Assembly (NCBI GenBank): GCA_002323995.1
Contig: DCQY01000124.1
Span: 1-54,210 of the forward strand
From: Akkermansiaceae bacterium UBA1506
GTDB lineage: Bacteria; Verrucomicrobiota; Verrucomicrobiia; Verrucomicrobiales; DEV007
DNA length: 54,210 bases
Direction of reading: 5' to 3'
Shown piece after piece: positions 19,155-32,200 of this stretch; position 1 is the first letter of the stretch, and every line of letters begins with the position of its first letter. The notes under the pieces were generated by a model that searched no databases, was not told the origin of the DNA, and was given only the letters and a program-made list of their open reading frames with translations. The position numbers and the translations under genes are program-made.

Positions 19155-20120
19155 ATGGCTGATACCTTTCAGAGACTTCAAGCTGCAAGACCCTGTGCCA
19201 TAACGGGTTCATTTGAAGTTGAAGTTGTCGCTACTAAGGCTCGCGAGGGCCATGGATTGCGCAATGTCATGAGTTTGGAGAGCGGCTTGGTCTACGTTGA
19301 CCCTCTGCCTATTGATGATCTTTCCAAATTTTACAAGGAAGACTATCGCAAATCATATAAGAACACTCTGGTTCCCAAGAAGAAGCATATCTACCGCGCT
19401 GGAAACGTCGCTAAGAGTCGCCTCCGGCATTCCAAAGGCAAAATTAAAAGCGGGATCCGCAGTCTTGATATTGGCGCTGGGGGTGGAGAGTGGGTCTACC
19501 TAATGAAGGGTCTCGGGAATGAGGCTTTCGGAATCGAACCCAATCAAGGTTACGGCTCCTTCGCCCGCGACAATTATGACGTGGAGGTTTTTCTAGGAAT
19601 GTATCAGGAGGCCCAGTTTGAAAAGGAGTCTTTTGATTTGGTGACGCTTTTCCAAGTGTTGGAGCACCTTGCCGATCCCGTCGTCGATATCCGCAACATG
19701 GCCGAGTTTCTGAAACCGGGTGGGCTCTTTGTAATTGAAGTTCCTGACATTTTATTCCCTGGGATGAGATTCGCTCACAAGTGGCATGACGGACACCTCT
19801 ATGGATTTGATGGACTGACCTTTGAAGCGGTAGCGGCCCGCGCAGGCTTGAGGAAGGTCTCTCTTGATGTTAATCCAGGCAACCTTTATGGAGTTTTCCA
19901 AAAAGTGGCTGAAGAGGTAGAGGTTCCCAGTCTTGAAGGTCACTTTGAGGAAGCAAGGGGCCGTCTTTTTGAAGGGAAAAGCAGCTATTGGGCACTCCCC
20001 GATACCTACCTTAAAGTCCCAAAACGTCTGGCTCACCGGGTGCGCGAGTATCAGACAGCAAATATGCTGGATCAGCCGCGGGCTATTCTAGATGCTGTTT
20101 ACGGAGAAGAACACAGATAA
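19155..20120 (+). CDS. class I SAM-dependent methyltransferase
   Basis: 321 aa. A Rossmann-type methyltransferase core starts near residue 110 with SLDIGAGGGEWVYLM (motif I), followed by GIEPNQGY (acidic residue of motif II), FDLVTLFQVLEHL (motif IV) and LKPGGLFVIEVPD (motif V/VI). This is the Methyltransf_23 pattern. The N-terminal 100 residues lack the Cys4 zinc site that often precedes this core. C-terminal about 80 residues are of unknown role. Substrate unknown; relatives act on sugars, quinones or polyketide products. The spacing to neighbours (61 and 76 bp) does not decide an operon. Confidence 0.8.
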   Translation: MADTFQRLQAARPCAITGSFEVEVVATKAREGHGLRNVMSLESGLVYVDPLPIDDLSKFYKEDYRKSYKNTLVPKKKHIYRAGNVAKSRLRHSKGKIKSGIRSLDIGAGGGEWVYLMKGLGNEAFGIEPNQGYGSFARDNYDVEVFLGMYQEAQFEKESFDLVTLFQVLEHLADPVVDIRNMAEFLKPGGLFVIEVPDILFPGMRFAHKWHDGHLYGFDGLTFEAVAARAGLRKVSLDVNPGNLYGVFQKVAEEVEVPSLEGHFEEARGRLFEGKSSYWALPDTYLKVPKRLAHRVREYQTANMLDQPRAILDAVYGEEHR

Positions 20121-20196
20121 ACTTGGGCACAATATTTGCTCAAATAAGCGGAGTATTTATTCATCTACTTAGATAAGTTTCGACGCATAAAGGGGT

Positions 20197-21957
20197 ATGG
20201 CGGGAACCCGACACAGAACGAATCGTAGACTCGCCGGGGTGCTTGTCCCGGTCTTCTCTATTCGTGGCGAAAACGATCTAGGGATTGGCGATGTCGCCAG
20301 TCTGAAGGAATTTATCAATTTTGCTTCTGAAGTCGGATTTGGCTTTGTTCAATTGCTTCCAATTAACGAAACCGGGCCCGATAACAGTCCTTACAACGCA
20401 ATCAGTTCAGTAGCGATTGAGCCGATGACACTCGATTGCACTCCCGTCGGCCTCGAGGATCTCTCGGCAGAAGATTCGCTTGCGGTTCTGGAGGGTTACG
20501 AACTGGAATCGTTGAATGCTGGGAATGTGCAATATGACTCGGTCCGAAAGCTCAAGCGTGCTTTACTCGAAAAAGCGTATGAGGGCTTTCTCGCTAACGG
20601 GCACGGGCGAGACGATGTTCGCGCGCGTGAGTTTGAGAGTTTCTGTGTGAAGGAGTCGGAATGGCTCAACGATTACTGCATCTTCCGCCTTCTTATGGAT
20701 CGTGAAGGAGGTAGTCAGGTTTGGCAGGATTGGCCAGAGGAGTTCCGTTGTAAGGAGAGTGCCGCTGAACTTTTGGGTACGAAAACCACCCAGTGCGATT
20801 TATTATTGAAGCATAAAAAGCTAGGTTATTATGCTTATGTTCAATGGATTGCATATCATCAGTGGGGTCAATTAGCTGATTATGCGGCCTCGAGAGATAT
20901 CAGTCTTATGGGTGACATCCCAATTGGAGTCAGCCTCTATAGCGTGGATGTTTGGGCTAATTTAGAAATTTTCGACTTGGAATGGTTTGGCGGAGCTCCT
21001 CCAGAAAAGCTCTTTAAAGACGATGAATTCGTTCAGAAATGGGGTCAGAATTGGGGAATTCCGCTCTACCGGTGGGATGTTCTAGAGGAAAGGCATTATG
21101 ACTGGTGGCGGCAACGGGTTGGCAAAGTGACTGAGATTTTTGGTATGTTTCGGGTAGATCACGCTCTGGGGTTCTACCGAATTTATGCTTTTCCGTGGAA
21201 TCCGGTTCGCAATGAGGAATTCCTTCCATTAACTGAGGCGGAGGCAGGGGAACTCTGCGGTGGCAGTCTCCCTGGCTTCAAGCCCCGCCCGGACAATTCA
21301 GAGGAGGATAGAGCTGCTAACCGCAAAAATGGTGAGCTCTATCTTTCTATGATTAGACAGGCGGCAGGGGTTGCTGAGGTCATTGCGGAAGATCTGGGCA
21401 CCGTTCCCGAGTATGTTCGTCCCTCACTTGAAAAACTCGGTATCGCGGGGATGAGAGTGCCTCAGTGGGAGTTCACCAACGGCGAGGTGACCTGTGGCCT
21501 GCAATATCCTGAGTGCTCCTTTGCGACATATGCCACTCACGATCACTTGCCTCTTCCGGCGCAGTGGAGAGCGATGCATCAGCAACTATGCGAATCTGAG
21601 GCAGACAGTGCGGATTGGTGGATTGCTAAGAATTTTCTTCAGAGTCTCTGCAATTTTGCTGGGATCGAACTCGAAGATGGCTACAAAATCCCCGAATTCG
21701 GCCCGGAAGTTTGGCATTGGTTGATCCGGAAACTCTGCCTCTCAAATTCGGACCGTGTCGCTTTTATGATCTCCGATCTGCTGGAAGACGATAACCGAAT
21801 CAATGTCCCGGGGATTATGGACGGCGAAAACTGGTCCTATCGTGTTCCCGTTTCATCTATGGAACTTTGGATTGGGCGCGAATTCCAACAGCTGAGGTGC
21901 AGCTTAAAAAACGTCTTGAATGAGACCGGCCGAGCGCGAAGGGTGGACTCCGTTTAA
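20197..21957 (+). CDS. malQ: 4-alpha-glucanotransferase (amylomaltase)
   Basis: 586 aa, glycoside hydrolase family 77. The protein opens with GVLVPVFSIRGENDLGIGDV, the usual MalQ entry, and shows LLPINETGPDNSPYNAISS (substrate region), MFRVDHALGFYR (nucleophile Asp), EVIAEDLGTVPEYV (acid/base Glu) and YATHDHLPLP (third catalytic Asp, with His where many homologues have Asn or Leu). It transfers maltodextrin segments in cytoplasmic glycogen and maltodextrin metabolism. No other glycogen gene is nearby. Confidence 0.93.
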   Translation: MAGTRHRTNRRLAGVLVPVFSIRGENDLGIGDVASLKEFINFASEVGFGFVQLLPINETGPDNSPYNAISSVAIEPMTLDCTPVGLEDLSAEDSLAVLEGYELESLNAGNVQYDSVRKLKRALLEKAYEGFLANGHGRDDVRAREFESFCVKESEWLNDYCIFRLLMDREGGSQVWQDWPEEFRCKESAAELLGTKTTQCDLLLKHKKLGYYAYVQWIAYHQWGQLADYAASRDISLMGDIPIGVSLYSVDVWANLEIFDLEWFGGAPPEKLFKDDEFVQKWGQNWGIPLYRWDVLEERHYDWWRQRVGKVTEIFGMFRVDHALGFYRIYAFPWNPVRNEEFLPLTEAEAGELCGGSLPGFKPRPDNSEEDRAANRKNGELYLSMIRQAAGVAEVIAEDLGTVPEYVRPSLEKLGIAGMRVPQWEFTNGEVTCGLQYPECSFATYATHDHLPLPAQWRAMHQQLCESEADSADWWIAKNFLQSLCNFAGIELEDGYKIPEFGPEVWHWLIRKLCLSNSDRVAFMISDLLEDDNRINVPGIMDGENWSYRVPVSSMELWIGREFQQLRCSLKNVLNETGRARRVDSV

Positions 21958-22046
21958 GGCGCACGAACTTGTGGCAATCAATTGTCTGAGTTTCTGCACT
22001 ATCCTAAATTTCGTTAACTAATATACCAAGTATTTCTCCTAAATCC

Positions 22047-23030
22047 ATGAGTCAGCCTATTCGAGTTGCAGTGACCGGTGCCGCCGGTCAGATCGGTTAT
22101 TCCCTCCTTTTCCGTATCGCTAGCGGGGCCATGTTTGGCCCAGATCAGAAGGTCGCTTTGAACCTGATTGAGATCGAGCCAGCGATGAAGGCTCTTGAGG
22201 GGGTGGTGATGGAGCTTGATGACTGCGCCTTTCCATTGCTCGATGATATTCAGGCCACTTCGAGTCTCGATGAGGGATTTTCGGATGTGAACTGGGCCCT
22301 ACTGGTAGGAAGTGTCCCCCGCAAGGCAGGCATGGAGCGGGGCGATCTCCTGGGCATCAACGGGAAAATCTTTACGGGCCAGGGGAAAGCTATCTGCAAC
22401 AACGCTGCTGCTGACGTTCGGACATTGGTGGTGGGTAACCCCTGCAACACCAATTGCTTGATTGCCATGAATGCTGGTAGCGATATTCCTACGGAGCGTT
22501 GGTTCGCTATGACTCGACTCGATGAAAATCGCGCCAAGTCCCAGTTGGCGCAAAAAGCCGGAGTTCACGTGAGTGAAGTTTCGAACATGTGCATCTGGGG
22601 AAATCACTCTGCGACTCAGTATCCCGATTACACGAATGCTAAGATCGATGGGGTGCCGGCAGTCGAAAAGATATCCGATGAAGCTTGGCTTAGGGGCGAA
22701 TTTATTTCGACGGTCCAAAAGCGTGGAGCTGCCATTATTGAGGCTCGTGGCCTTTCATCCGCGGCTTCTGCTGCCAATGGCGTTGTTGATACAGTCAAAA
22801 GTCTCACAAATCCTACTCCGGAAGGGGATTGGACCAGCGTTTGTGTCTGCTCAGACGGCACGTATGGCGTCGATGAGGGTTTGATCTCGTCTTTTCCAAT
22901 TCGGACGGATGGCGTTACTTGGGAAATCGTTCGCGATGTGACGATTGACGAGTTTAGCCGAGAAAAAATAAACGCAACGGTACAGGAATTGCGTGAAGAA
23001 CGAGAGGCGGTAGCAGAACTACTGCCCTGA
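22047..23030 (+). CDS. mdh: malate dehydrogenase
   Basis: 327 aa, the length of the cytosolic-type/proteobacterial-type NAD malate dehydrogenases that begin RVAVTGAAGQIGYSLLFRI (NAD-binding loop, residues about 6-24). The substrate-discriminating motif reads VGSVPRKAGMERGDLL (arginines at about 92-98), with NPCNTNCLIA, the second substrate arginine in TRLDENRAKSQL, and the catalytic His in CIWGNHSATQYPD. It oxidises malate to oxaloacetate in the TCA cycle. A housekeeping gene next to the megasynthase, with no evident biosynthetic link. Confidence 0.96.
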   Translation: MSQPIRVAVTGAAGQIGYSLLFRIASGAMFGPDQKVALNLIEIEPAMKALEGVVMELDDCAFPLLDDIQATSSLDEGFSDVNWALLVGSVPRKAGMERGDLLGINGKIFTGQGKAICNNAAADVRTLVVGNPCNTNCLIAMNAGSDIPTERWFAMTRLDENRAKSQLAQKAGVHVSEVSNMCIWGNHSATQYPDYTNAKIDGVPAVEKISDEAWLRGEFISTVQKRGAAIIEARGLSSAASAANGVVDTVKSLTNPTPEGDWTSVCVCSDGTYGVDEGLISSFPIRTDGVTWEIVRDVTIDEFSREKINATVQELREEREAVAELLP

Positions 23031-23294
23031 TACTTTTGAAATTGTCAGAATTTTGGAAAACGTAACCACTTAATCTTACAAAACCTTTGGGCATCCTCAG
23101 TTGACTACGTGGCGGTTCAGGCTTAGGTCAGCCTCAATTTACGCCCGTAACCCCTACGTCGTCAAAGGGGCCAATTTTTGCTAAACTTTCAGATAGTTGA
23201 TTCGTCGAAAATCGTCCTCCCCCGTAAGTTGGTTGTCGAAATGAGGCTGGCTGGCTGATAGAAACGTAGTTTACACTGACCGTATTTTTTGAAT
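23031..23294 (+). promoter_or_regulatory. putative promoter region of the megasynthase gene
   Basis: 264 bp without a gene. The best sigma-70-like match is TTGACT (23101-23106), 17-bp spacer, TAGGTC (23124-23129): a good -35 with a weak -10. A short inverted repeat AGGCT/AGCCT (23119-23123 and 23130-23134) brackets that -10 box and could be an operator. No terminator for mdh is visible, so read-through is possible. The megasynthase start has no Shine-Dalgarno. Confidence 0.25.
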
Positions 23295-26200
23295 ATGTCC
23301 GATAGCCAATCTGCGCAGCGAGAGCCCCTGGCCATCATTGGAATTGGTTGCCGCCTTCCCGGCGGTGTTACCGGTCCGGAATCCTTCTGGAACCTCATGA
23401 TGGAGGGGCGCTCGGGTATAGTTCCTGTGCCCGCTAATCGATGGAACCGTGAACGTTGGCATCATGAGAATGTCGAGATCCCCAGCAAGATGATCACCAA
23501 GTGGGGGGGCTTCATTCACGATCACGATAAGTTTGATGCCCAGTTTTTCGGTATTTCGCCTCGAGAAGCACTTCGAATGGATCCTCAGCAGCGTTGGCTG
23601 CTGGAAACTTCCTGGGAATCTCTTGAAGATGCGGGGATCGCCCCGAAAAGTCTCAAAGGAACGGCTACTGCTGTCTACGTGGGTATTGCCTCAAACGATT
23701 ACGCCAATGTGGCACAGAGCGACCCTAAGAATGTAGACGTGCATACGAATTCAGGTTCGACTCTCTCGATCGCCTCCAACCGGATTGCCTACCTATTTGA
23801 TCTGAAAGGCCCCGCCGTCTCAGTCGATACGGCTTGTTCCTCGGCTCTCGTGGCAATCAACCTGGCATGTGAAAGTGTCTGGTCGGGTGAGGCAACAATG
23901 GCCCTCGCGGGAGGGGTTAATGCTCTCCTGACGCCTGACGCCTCTATTGGCTTTTCCAAGGCGACGATGCTTTCTCCTTCTGGACAGTGTTTCGCATTTG
24001 ATGATCGAGCCAATGGTTACGTGCGTGGTGAGGGTGCCGGTATGTTTGTGATCAAGCCCCTGTCTCGCGCAAAGGAAGACGGAGACCGCATTTACTGCAC
24101 GATCCGTGCTGCTGTAATCAACCAAGACGGTAATACTTCCTCAATGACCGTGCCAGGCATTGATACCCAGGCTGAGATGCTCCGCATTGCCTATGGGCAG
24201 GCGGGATTGGAGCCCAAGCGAGTCCGCTACATGGAAGCTCATGGCACGGGCACACCGGTTGGCGATCCCATCGAAACGACAGCATTAGGGCAGATCCTCT
24301 CCCAAGGGCGTGACGAAGATGATTACTGCCTGCTCGGCTCAGTGAAAACGAATGTCGGACACCTCGAGTCAGGTTCTGGAGTGGCTGGACTTGCCAAGGC
24401 AGCTCTCGTTTTGCATCACGACACGGTGCCGGCAAATCTGAACTTTAAGAACCCGAATCCGGACATCCCGTTTGACGAATTTAAGTTCAAGGTGGCTACA
24501 GAAAACCAAGCGCTGCCCCACCTCGATGGTCATCTTCCGGTTGTCGGGGTCAATAGCTTTGGGTTTGGAGGTACCAACTCACATATTGTGCTGGAAGCCT
24601 TTCCTGCCGAAGATAGAGACAAAGCCGGCGGTGGGGGTGAGGTTGCCGACGGTGAGAAGGCCGCCCGCCCTATCCTTTTGCCGGTTTCGGGTCGAGGCGA
24701 CGACGCCCTCCGTGACACTGTAGTCCGCTGGCGAAGATTTTTACGCGCTTCTGCGACAAACGTCACAGATATTGCCGCTGCAGCGGGTGCTAGGCGAGAG
24801 CATCACGATAACCGGCTTGCCTTCATTGGTGCGGACAAAGACGCTCTTGTCCATGAGATGACCGAGTGGCTTGCCGGCGGTGAAGGGGATAATGCAATTG
24901 CGGGCAAACCTGTGGGCGAAGCTCACGCCCCCGTCTTTGTGTTTACGGGGCAAGGTGCCCAGTGGTGGGCTATGGGGCAGCATCTGCTAAAACGTGAGCC
25001 TGTCTTCCGAGGTGCGCTCGAAGAAATAGATTCACACCTCAAACCGCTCGCTGGATGGTCTCTTATCGAAGAGATGACTCGCGACGAGGACGCATCACAA
25101 ATCAATCGCACGAATATTGCTCAGCCAGCAATCTTCGGATTGCAGGTTGCGTTGGCCAAACTTTGGAAGTCGTGGGGAATAGAGCCCGCTAAGGTAGTGG
25201 GACACTCGGTGGGTGAAGTGGCTGCGGCTTATGTGGCCGGCGCTTATACCATGGAGGATGCGGTGACGATCATATATCACCGTTCCCGACTCCAAGACCA
25301 GACTGGTGGCAATGGTCGTATGGTTGCAGTTGGGATTTCCCAAGCAGAAGCAAAAAAGGCAATCGCCGGCATGGAAGACAAGGTTCAGATTGCGGTGGTG
25401 AATAGCCCAGGCCTGTTGACGCTAGCGGGGGACACTGAACCACTCGAGGAGGTGGTGGCCAAGCTTGAAGAAGCTGGCAAATTTGTGCGCTGGCTTCGCA
25501 TCGACTATGCCTTTCACACCCACCAGATGGAACCGATCAAGGAGGAACTCCTCGAGACGTTGAAGGGTATCAAACCTCAGGCGACCACAATCCCGTACAT
25601 TTCAACCGTTACCGGTGGTGTGCTTGCGGGAACCGAACTGGATGGTGACTACTGGTGGAAGAACGTTAGGGAGTCAGTGCTCTTCGCTCCTGCAATCGCC
25701 GGTTTGATTCGCTCAGGCGAGGATACCTTCGTCGAGTTAGGGCCGCACCCGGCTCTGCAAAATCCGATCATGGAGTGCCTTTCCGACCAAAAGCGAAAAG
25801 GATTCTACTTCTCGAGTCTTCGCCGCAAAACGGACGAGTCTGTTGAAATGATTTCCAATTTGGCCCGGATGCATAATCACGGGTTTGAGATCGACTGGCG
25901 AAATCTCGCTCAAGGTTGTGGCGACGGCGTCCGCCTGCCCACTTACGCTTGGCAGCACGAAACTTTTTGGCTTGAGTCGAAGCACAACGAATATCTTCGT
26001 TGTGCGCCGCTTGAGCACCCATTGCTGGGACTCGTTCAGGATGCACCACGTCCCACGTGGCGATTTGATCTTGATCCTCGTTACTTTAACTGGCTCGATG
26101 ATCATCGCTTCTGGGACAGTGTGATTTTCCCCGCAGCAGGCTATGGAGAAATAGGCTTGGCGATTGCAAGAAAGATCTTCCCTGAAGAAAACTATGTAGT

Positions 26201-29200
26201 CGAAGACCTCGAAATGAAAAAGGCTCTCTTCGTAAGTGAGGAGAAAGTGCCGACCGTCGAAATTGTTTTTGATCCTGATACCCGCGTTTTCCAAATCTTC
26301 AGTGCCACGGGAGACAAAACTGATTGGGAGCTAAATTCCCAAGGAGTGTTGCGAAAACAGCCTGAGCCGAATCGCAAACCAATAAATCTTGAAGAGACCA
26401 AAGAGGGGCTACCCCGTCACTTTGATCACGAGGAGTATTATGATGATTACGAAGAGGCCGGCTACCAGTTCCGACCGCTCTTCCAACATCTCCAGAATGT
26501 CTGGCGCAAGGATGGCGAGGCACTGGCCGAGATTGTTGCGCCGGAGGGTCTTTACGACACCATTCCAGATCACCACTTTCACCCAGCGGTTCTCGACGCG
26601 TGTTTCCACACGGTGAAGGGCGGACAGGTTATTCCGGATGAGGCAAATGCGCGCGACTACTTTTATCTTCCGGCTGCGATTCGCAGCATTCGCTTGCACG
26701 TGGATCGTCCGCCGCTTCGCCTGTGGGGGCATGCTCGCGTCAATTCCGACAATGATCGTGAATATATTATTGCCGACATCGATGTCTATGATGATGCTGG
26801 CAAACTTGTAGCTGAAATCTATGGCTTCCGGGCCGATCGCGTTGAGCAAAGCAATCGTGACGAACTCGAAAAGTGCGTTTACCAAGCGGATTGGGAGTTG
26901 GCTCGTCTCCCAGGCACTCGCGAGACAGGGGCTACCAATATCCCGGCCTCAGCCGATTTAGTAAAAGCGGCAAATTCTCATCTTCCCGAGCTTTATGCCC
27001 AGCGGGGACTTGCTGATCACTACGAAAAGTTCCTACCGGCGCTCGATGAACTTTCGCGCCAATTTATTGTCAACGCCTACTACGACCTCGGTTGGGATCC
27101 GAAGATAGGCGATGAAATTACCATCCCCACGCTGATGAAGGAATTGTCCATTGCGGACCAGCATGAAAAACTGGTTTTTGGGCAGCTATTGTCGCTTTGT
27201 GAGGGTGGGTTCCTAAGGGCTGGCAACGAAGGGTTTTGGGAAGTGGTCGAAGTGCCTGAAAAAGAGGATGCTTTGCCGTGGGTTGATAAGTTGATTGAAG
27301 CGCTTCCAAATTTCGCTTCGGAAGCCGAGTTGCAGCGTCTCGCCGGCCCCAATCTTGCTGGTGTGTTAAGCGGTGAGACGGATCCGCTAGAGGTGCTCTT
27401 TCCTGGGGGATCTTCCCGCATCATGGAGCGTTTTTATCGTGAGGGAGCCGACTTTCCCGTCATCAACGTTCAGATCAAAGATGCCCTGACCAAGGCTGTT
27501 GAAAATCTTCCCGAGCGGCGCACCATAAGAGTGCTCGAGGTTGGTGCCGGGACCGGTTCGCTTACCAGCGAAATCCTTAGTGTGTTCCCATCTGAACGAA
27601 CAGAGTATGTCTTCACCGATAATGGGCCTCTTTTTCTTCAGGCTGCGGAAAATCGCTTCTCAGAGGACTACTCATTCGTCGAATACCAGATGTTCGACTG
27701 TGAGAAGTCTCCCGAAGCTCAAGGGATTGAGCCACATCACTTCGATATTATTCTTGCGTCGAATGTGATCCACGCGACAAAGGATCTCAAAGCGACCCTC
27801 AGCAATCTACGTCGTGCGCTAGCCGAAGACGGTATCCTCATGTTTCTCGAGGTAACGTGGCGCCGCGCTGCTCTTGACAACGTGTTCGGGTTGCTACCCG
27901 GTTGGTGGCGGTTCACTGACACTGAACTGCGAAAAGATTCTGCGTTACTTTCGCGAGACAAGTGGGAAGCGCTTCTGTCCGATCTTGGTTATCGAGATGT
28001 TGCCAGCTTCATTAGCTCGGAAAATTCTGAGCAGAATCAGCAGGCTTGCCTGATCGGACGGGCTCCGGATCCGGTCGAATTTCCCGTTGAGGAAGAGGCT
28101 GGTGGTGTCGTTGAGGAAGAGATTGAAATTTTAGCTAAGGATATTTTCCTCATTACTGAAGACAGTTCAGGGCTTGGTGCCCGACTTGCCAAGGCGCTTG
28201 AAACTGAGGAGACCGAGGCGGTTCTTGCGGGCCCGGATTTGGAGCAGGTGACCAGCAAAATTGACGAACTGACTGATGGTGGGCGAGTTATCAGGGCTAT
28301 CATCCAGACTCTATCTCTTGATCATCCGAGGTCCGAGTATCTCTGCCTTGATCAACTCAACGCGGCGCAGGATACAGGTGTCCGTTTTGCGCTTGGGCTA
28401 TTCCAATACGTTACCAACCGGGAGTGGGAGAACCGTCCGCAAATAACGTTCCTGACTCGGGGCACGATGCCGGTGAAGCCGGGCGAAGAGCTCTCCGGTT
28501 TGGCTTCGGCTCCCCTCACAGGTTTGTTGAGAGTAGCAAACAATGAACACGCCGACTTCACCTGGGGTCAGATTGACCTCGATCCGGCGCCCAACGAATA
28601 CGAAATCGAAGATCTCTCGGCTGAGTTTCTCTATTCTGACCGCGAGCATGAGTTGGCGTTTCGTGGAAACGGTCGCTACGCACGTCGCGTTCACCGAATT
28701 AAGCCTGAGGATTTGCCCGCCCGCAAACGTAATGCTGTCCAGGAAGATGGACAGGTTGTCCCATATAGACTCCAGATCGATAAACCTGGAATCCTGACAA
28801 ATCTATCGCTCAACGAGACGTCTCGACGCGAACCGGAAGCGGACGAGATTGAGATTCAGATCAAGGCAGGAGGTATCAATTTCCGCGACGTCATGAAGGC
28901 GCTCGGTATCTACCCTGGCAATCCTGTGGACTTAAAGTGGTTTGGTGACGACTTCTCCGGAACAGTGGTTAAGGTGGGTTCGAATGTCGCAGACCTGAAG
29001 CCGGGCGATAATGTTGTTGGTATGGCGCCATACTGCTTCCGCAGTTATGTGACCGTGAATCGCGCAATGGTGTTCCGAAAGCCGGACACCATGAGCCACG
29101 TTGAGGCGGCGACGCTTCCGACTGTTTTCCTGACTTCCCATTATGCGATGAACGAGCTCGCTCGCATGGAAACGGGTGAGAGTATCCTGATCCACGCGGG

Positions 29201-32200
29201 AACCGGTGGCGTTGGACAGGCAGCCATTCAGATTGCCAAGCACCTAGGGCTCACGATTTTCTCTACGGCGGGAACACCTGAAAAGCGGCAGTTGCTTAGA
29301 GATATGGGTGTCGACCATGTGCTCGACTCTCGCAGCCTAGAATTCGCTGACGAGATCATGCGGATTACTCGAGGAGAGGGAGTGGATGCCGTCCTTAATT
29401 CTCTAGCGGGGGACTTTATCGCGAAGAATTTCAGCGTGCTGAAGACATTCGGGCGGTACATGGAGATCGGTAAGGTCGACGTTTACGGGAATTCCAAGAT
29501 TGGCTTGGAACCGCTGCGCAATAATATCAGTTTCTTTGTCATCGATCTGGCTCAGCACTTGCAGAACAAGCCGAACTATGTGGCTAGCATGTTCTCCGAC
29601 TTGGAGAAGATGTTCTACGATGAAATTTACGAACCGCTGCCCAACGAAGTATTTCCGATTACAGAGGTGGTTGAAGCTTTCCGATTCATGGCAGCCGGCA
29701 AGCATATCGGTAAGAACGTACTCGATTTCGAAGTTCCTGAAATCGAGATCGGCCAACCGACCGAAGAGGGGCATCGTTTTCGGGCTGATGGAACTTACCT
29801 GATTACCGGCGGTGCTGGTGGATTCGGACTCGAGTTGGCGCAGTGGATGGCCAACAATGGAGCTCGCCATTTTGCCCTTATGAGTCGTTCTGGTCCCAGA
29901 GATGAGGCGATTGGGAAAATTGAAAAAATGCGTAACGAAGGCATCGAAATTATCGACGCCCGTGGTGACGTAACCAATCGCGCCGACATCGACAAGGCGA
30001 TCGCTGAAGTTCAGAAAGGAAAAGCTCCCCTGATTGGTGTGATTCATGGTGCCATGGTCCTGGATGACGAGTTCATCAACGAGTTGGATGAAGGTCGCTT
30101 TGATCGTGTGCTCTTACCCAAAATGCTCGGCGCATGGAACCTCCACGAGGCAACGCTCGATCTGCCGCTTGAGTTGTTTGTCTGTTTCTCTTCTTTCTCT
30201 GCATTCATTGGTGCGGTTAAGCAGTCGAACTACAATGCAGGAAATGTTTTTCTAGATCAGATTTCTCACTACCGTCGGTCCATCGGTCTCCCGGCGTTAA
30301 CCTTTAACTGGGGGGCTCTTGAAGGGGCTGGCTTCGTTGCCCGAAACGAGAAAACTAAGGAATATCTCGAAATGGTGGGACTGGGTTCTACCGATATGGA
30401 CGAGACTCTTTTTCTCTTTGGTCTCGGTATTCCCACGGATTCGACCCAGCTTGGCTGCGCTCGCTGCGACTGGCAGGCGCTTGCTCGCTTCAGCCCGTCT
30501 GTGAGCGGTTCTAACATGTTCCTCCCTGTAGTGCCGCGCTCCAGCAGCGGTGGAGGAGACTCAATGGCAGCGCGTATTCTTGAGGCAGCCTCTGAGAAGC
30601 GTCCCGGGATGGTTGAGGATCTTATTGCGGCTCAGGTTGGAGCTGTATTGGGCACTGACGCTTCCCGGCTCGATAAAGATACGCCTCTTACCAACCTCGG
30701 CCTCGATTCTCTTATGGCCATCGAGCTGGTCAACCGCATCGAAGAGAAGCTTGGTATGACGATGCCAATGGGTTCCGTCCTCAATGGTCCAAGCATTATT
30801 GATCTTTCTGTTCCTGTTCTGGAGAAGCTTCTTGAGTCGGGAGGGGCCCACGCGGGAGATTCCGATGGGGCTTCGGCTGATGATCTTGTGGATTTCGAGG
30901 CGACTGGGCAGATGCCGGAAGTCTTTCCTCTTTCTGAGGGGCAGAAAGCATTGTGGTTTTTGAATCGGCTGGCGCCGGATTCTTCGGCTTACAATCTCGT
31001 CTTTTCCGGCAAGTTTAGACCGCTGTTGGACATCGAGGCAATGAAGACAGCCTTCTCGCTTCTCTTTGAGCGTCACCCTTTGATTGATGTGACTTTCACC
31101 ACAAAGGACGGTGAGCCAATGCAAGTGGTGCAGAAGGGCCGGACAATCGATTTTCGAGAGCACGATTGCACTTCGATGGATGAGGATCAGCTCAAACAAA
31201 CCATCAGTGAACATGCCGATCGTCCGTTCAATCTTGAGCGAGGTCCCGTGATTCGACTCGAATTGTTCCGCACCTCGGATGAAGCGCACGTGGCTTTGTT
31301 GAGCATGCATCACATGATTTCGGACGCCTGGTCTATTGCTGTAATTATTCAGGACTTGATTGAATACTACTTTTCGAGCAAGGCAGGGCGTACTCCGCAG
31401 GTGGAAGCTATTGATGCCAGTTACGCCGACTTTGTGACTTGGGAAAAGGCTCACCTTGAGAGTCCTGCCGGAGAGCGCATGCTCGATTTTTGGAAGGAGC
31501 ATCTATCAGGTGCGCCTCCCGTGATCGACCTGCCTACGGATCGTCCGCGCCCTGCGATTCAGACTTTCAACGGAGCGACTTATGGCTTCCAGCTTGGTGA
31601 GGAATTGACCGAAGCTGTCGACCAGTTGGGTAAGGCTTGCAACGTTACCCTATTCACGACGCTGCTGTCAGCCTACGACTTGCTAATGCATCGCTACTGC
31701 GATCAGGAAGACATTGTGGTTGGTGTGCCGCTAGCGGGCCGGACCCAGCCAGAGTTGCGCAGCACGGTTGGTTACTACATCAACCCGGTTCCGATGAGGA
31801 GCACGGTCGAGGGCGACCCGACGATTTCTGACTACCTGACCGCCAATGGTGAGATTGTAAACGGAGCACTTGAGAATCAGCAGTATCCGCTAGCCAGATT
31901 AGTGGATCAATTGAAAGTCACTCGAGATCCGGGTCGCTCTCCTTTGTTCCAGATCAGCTTCTCGATGGAGAAGGTACCAGGTATCGACGACGAAGGTATC
32001 GCTGTCTTTTTGATCGGTCAGGGAGGCCACACATTTAATGTGGGCGACCTTACTATGGAGACCATTGACCTGACGACTCGACAGGCTCAATTCGAAATCA
32101 CTTTGGTATTGGAGGAGGCTGGTGGACAACTCTTTGGGTGCTGGCAATACAATCGGGATCTTTTTGATGAGGGGACCATTAAGGAGCTCTGCGGCCTTTA

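Noticed and set aside
26299..26885. Several long minus-strand frames inside the megasynthase gene
   Set aside because: They lie opposite strongly conserved PKS and NRPS domains, show no family resemblance and follow from codon bias of the plus-strand gene.
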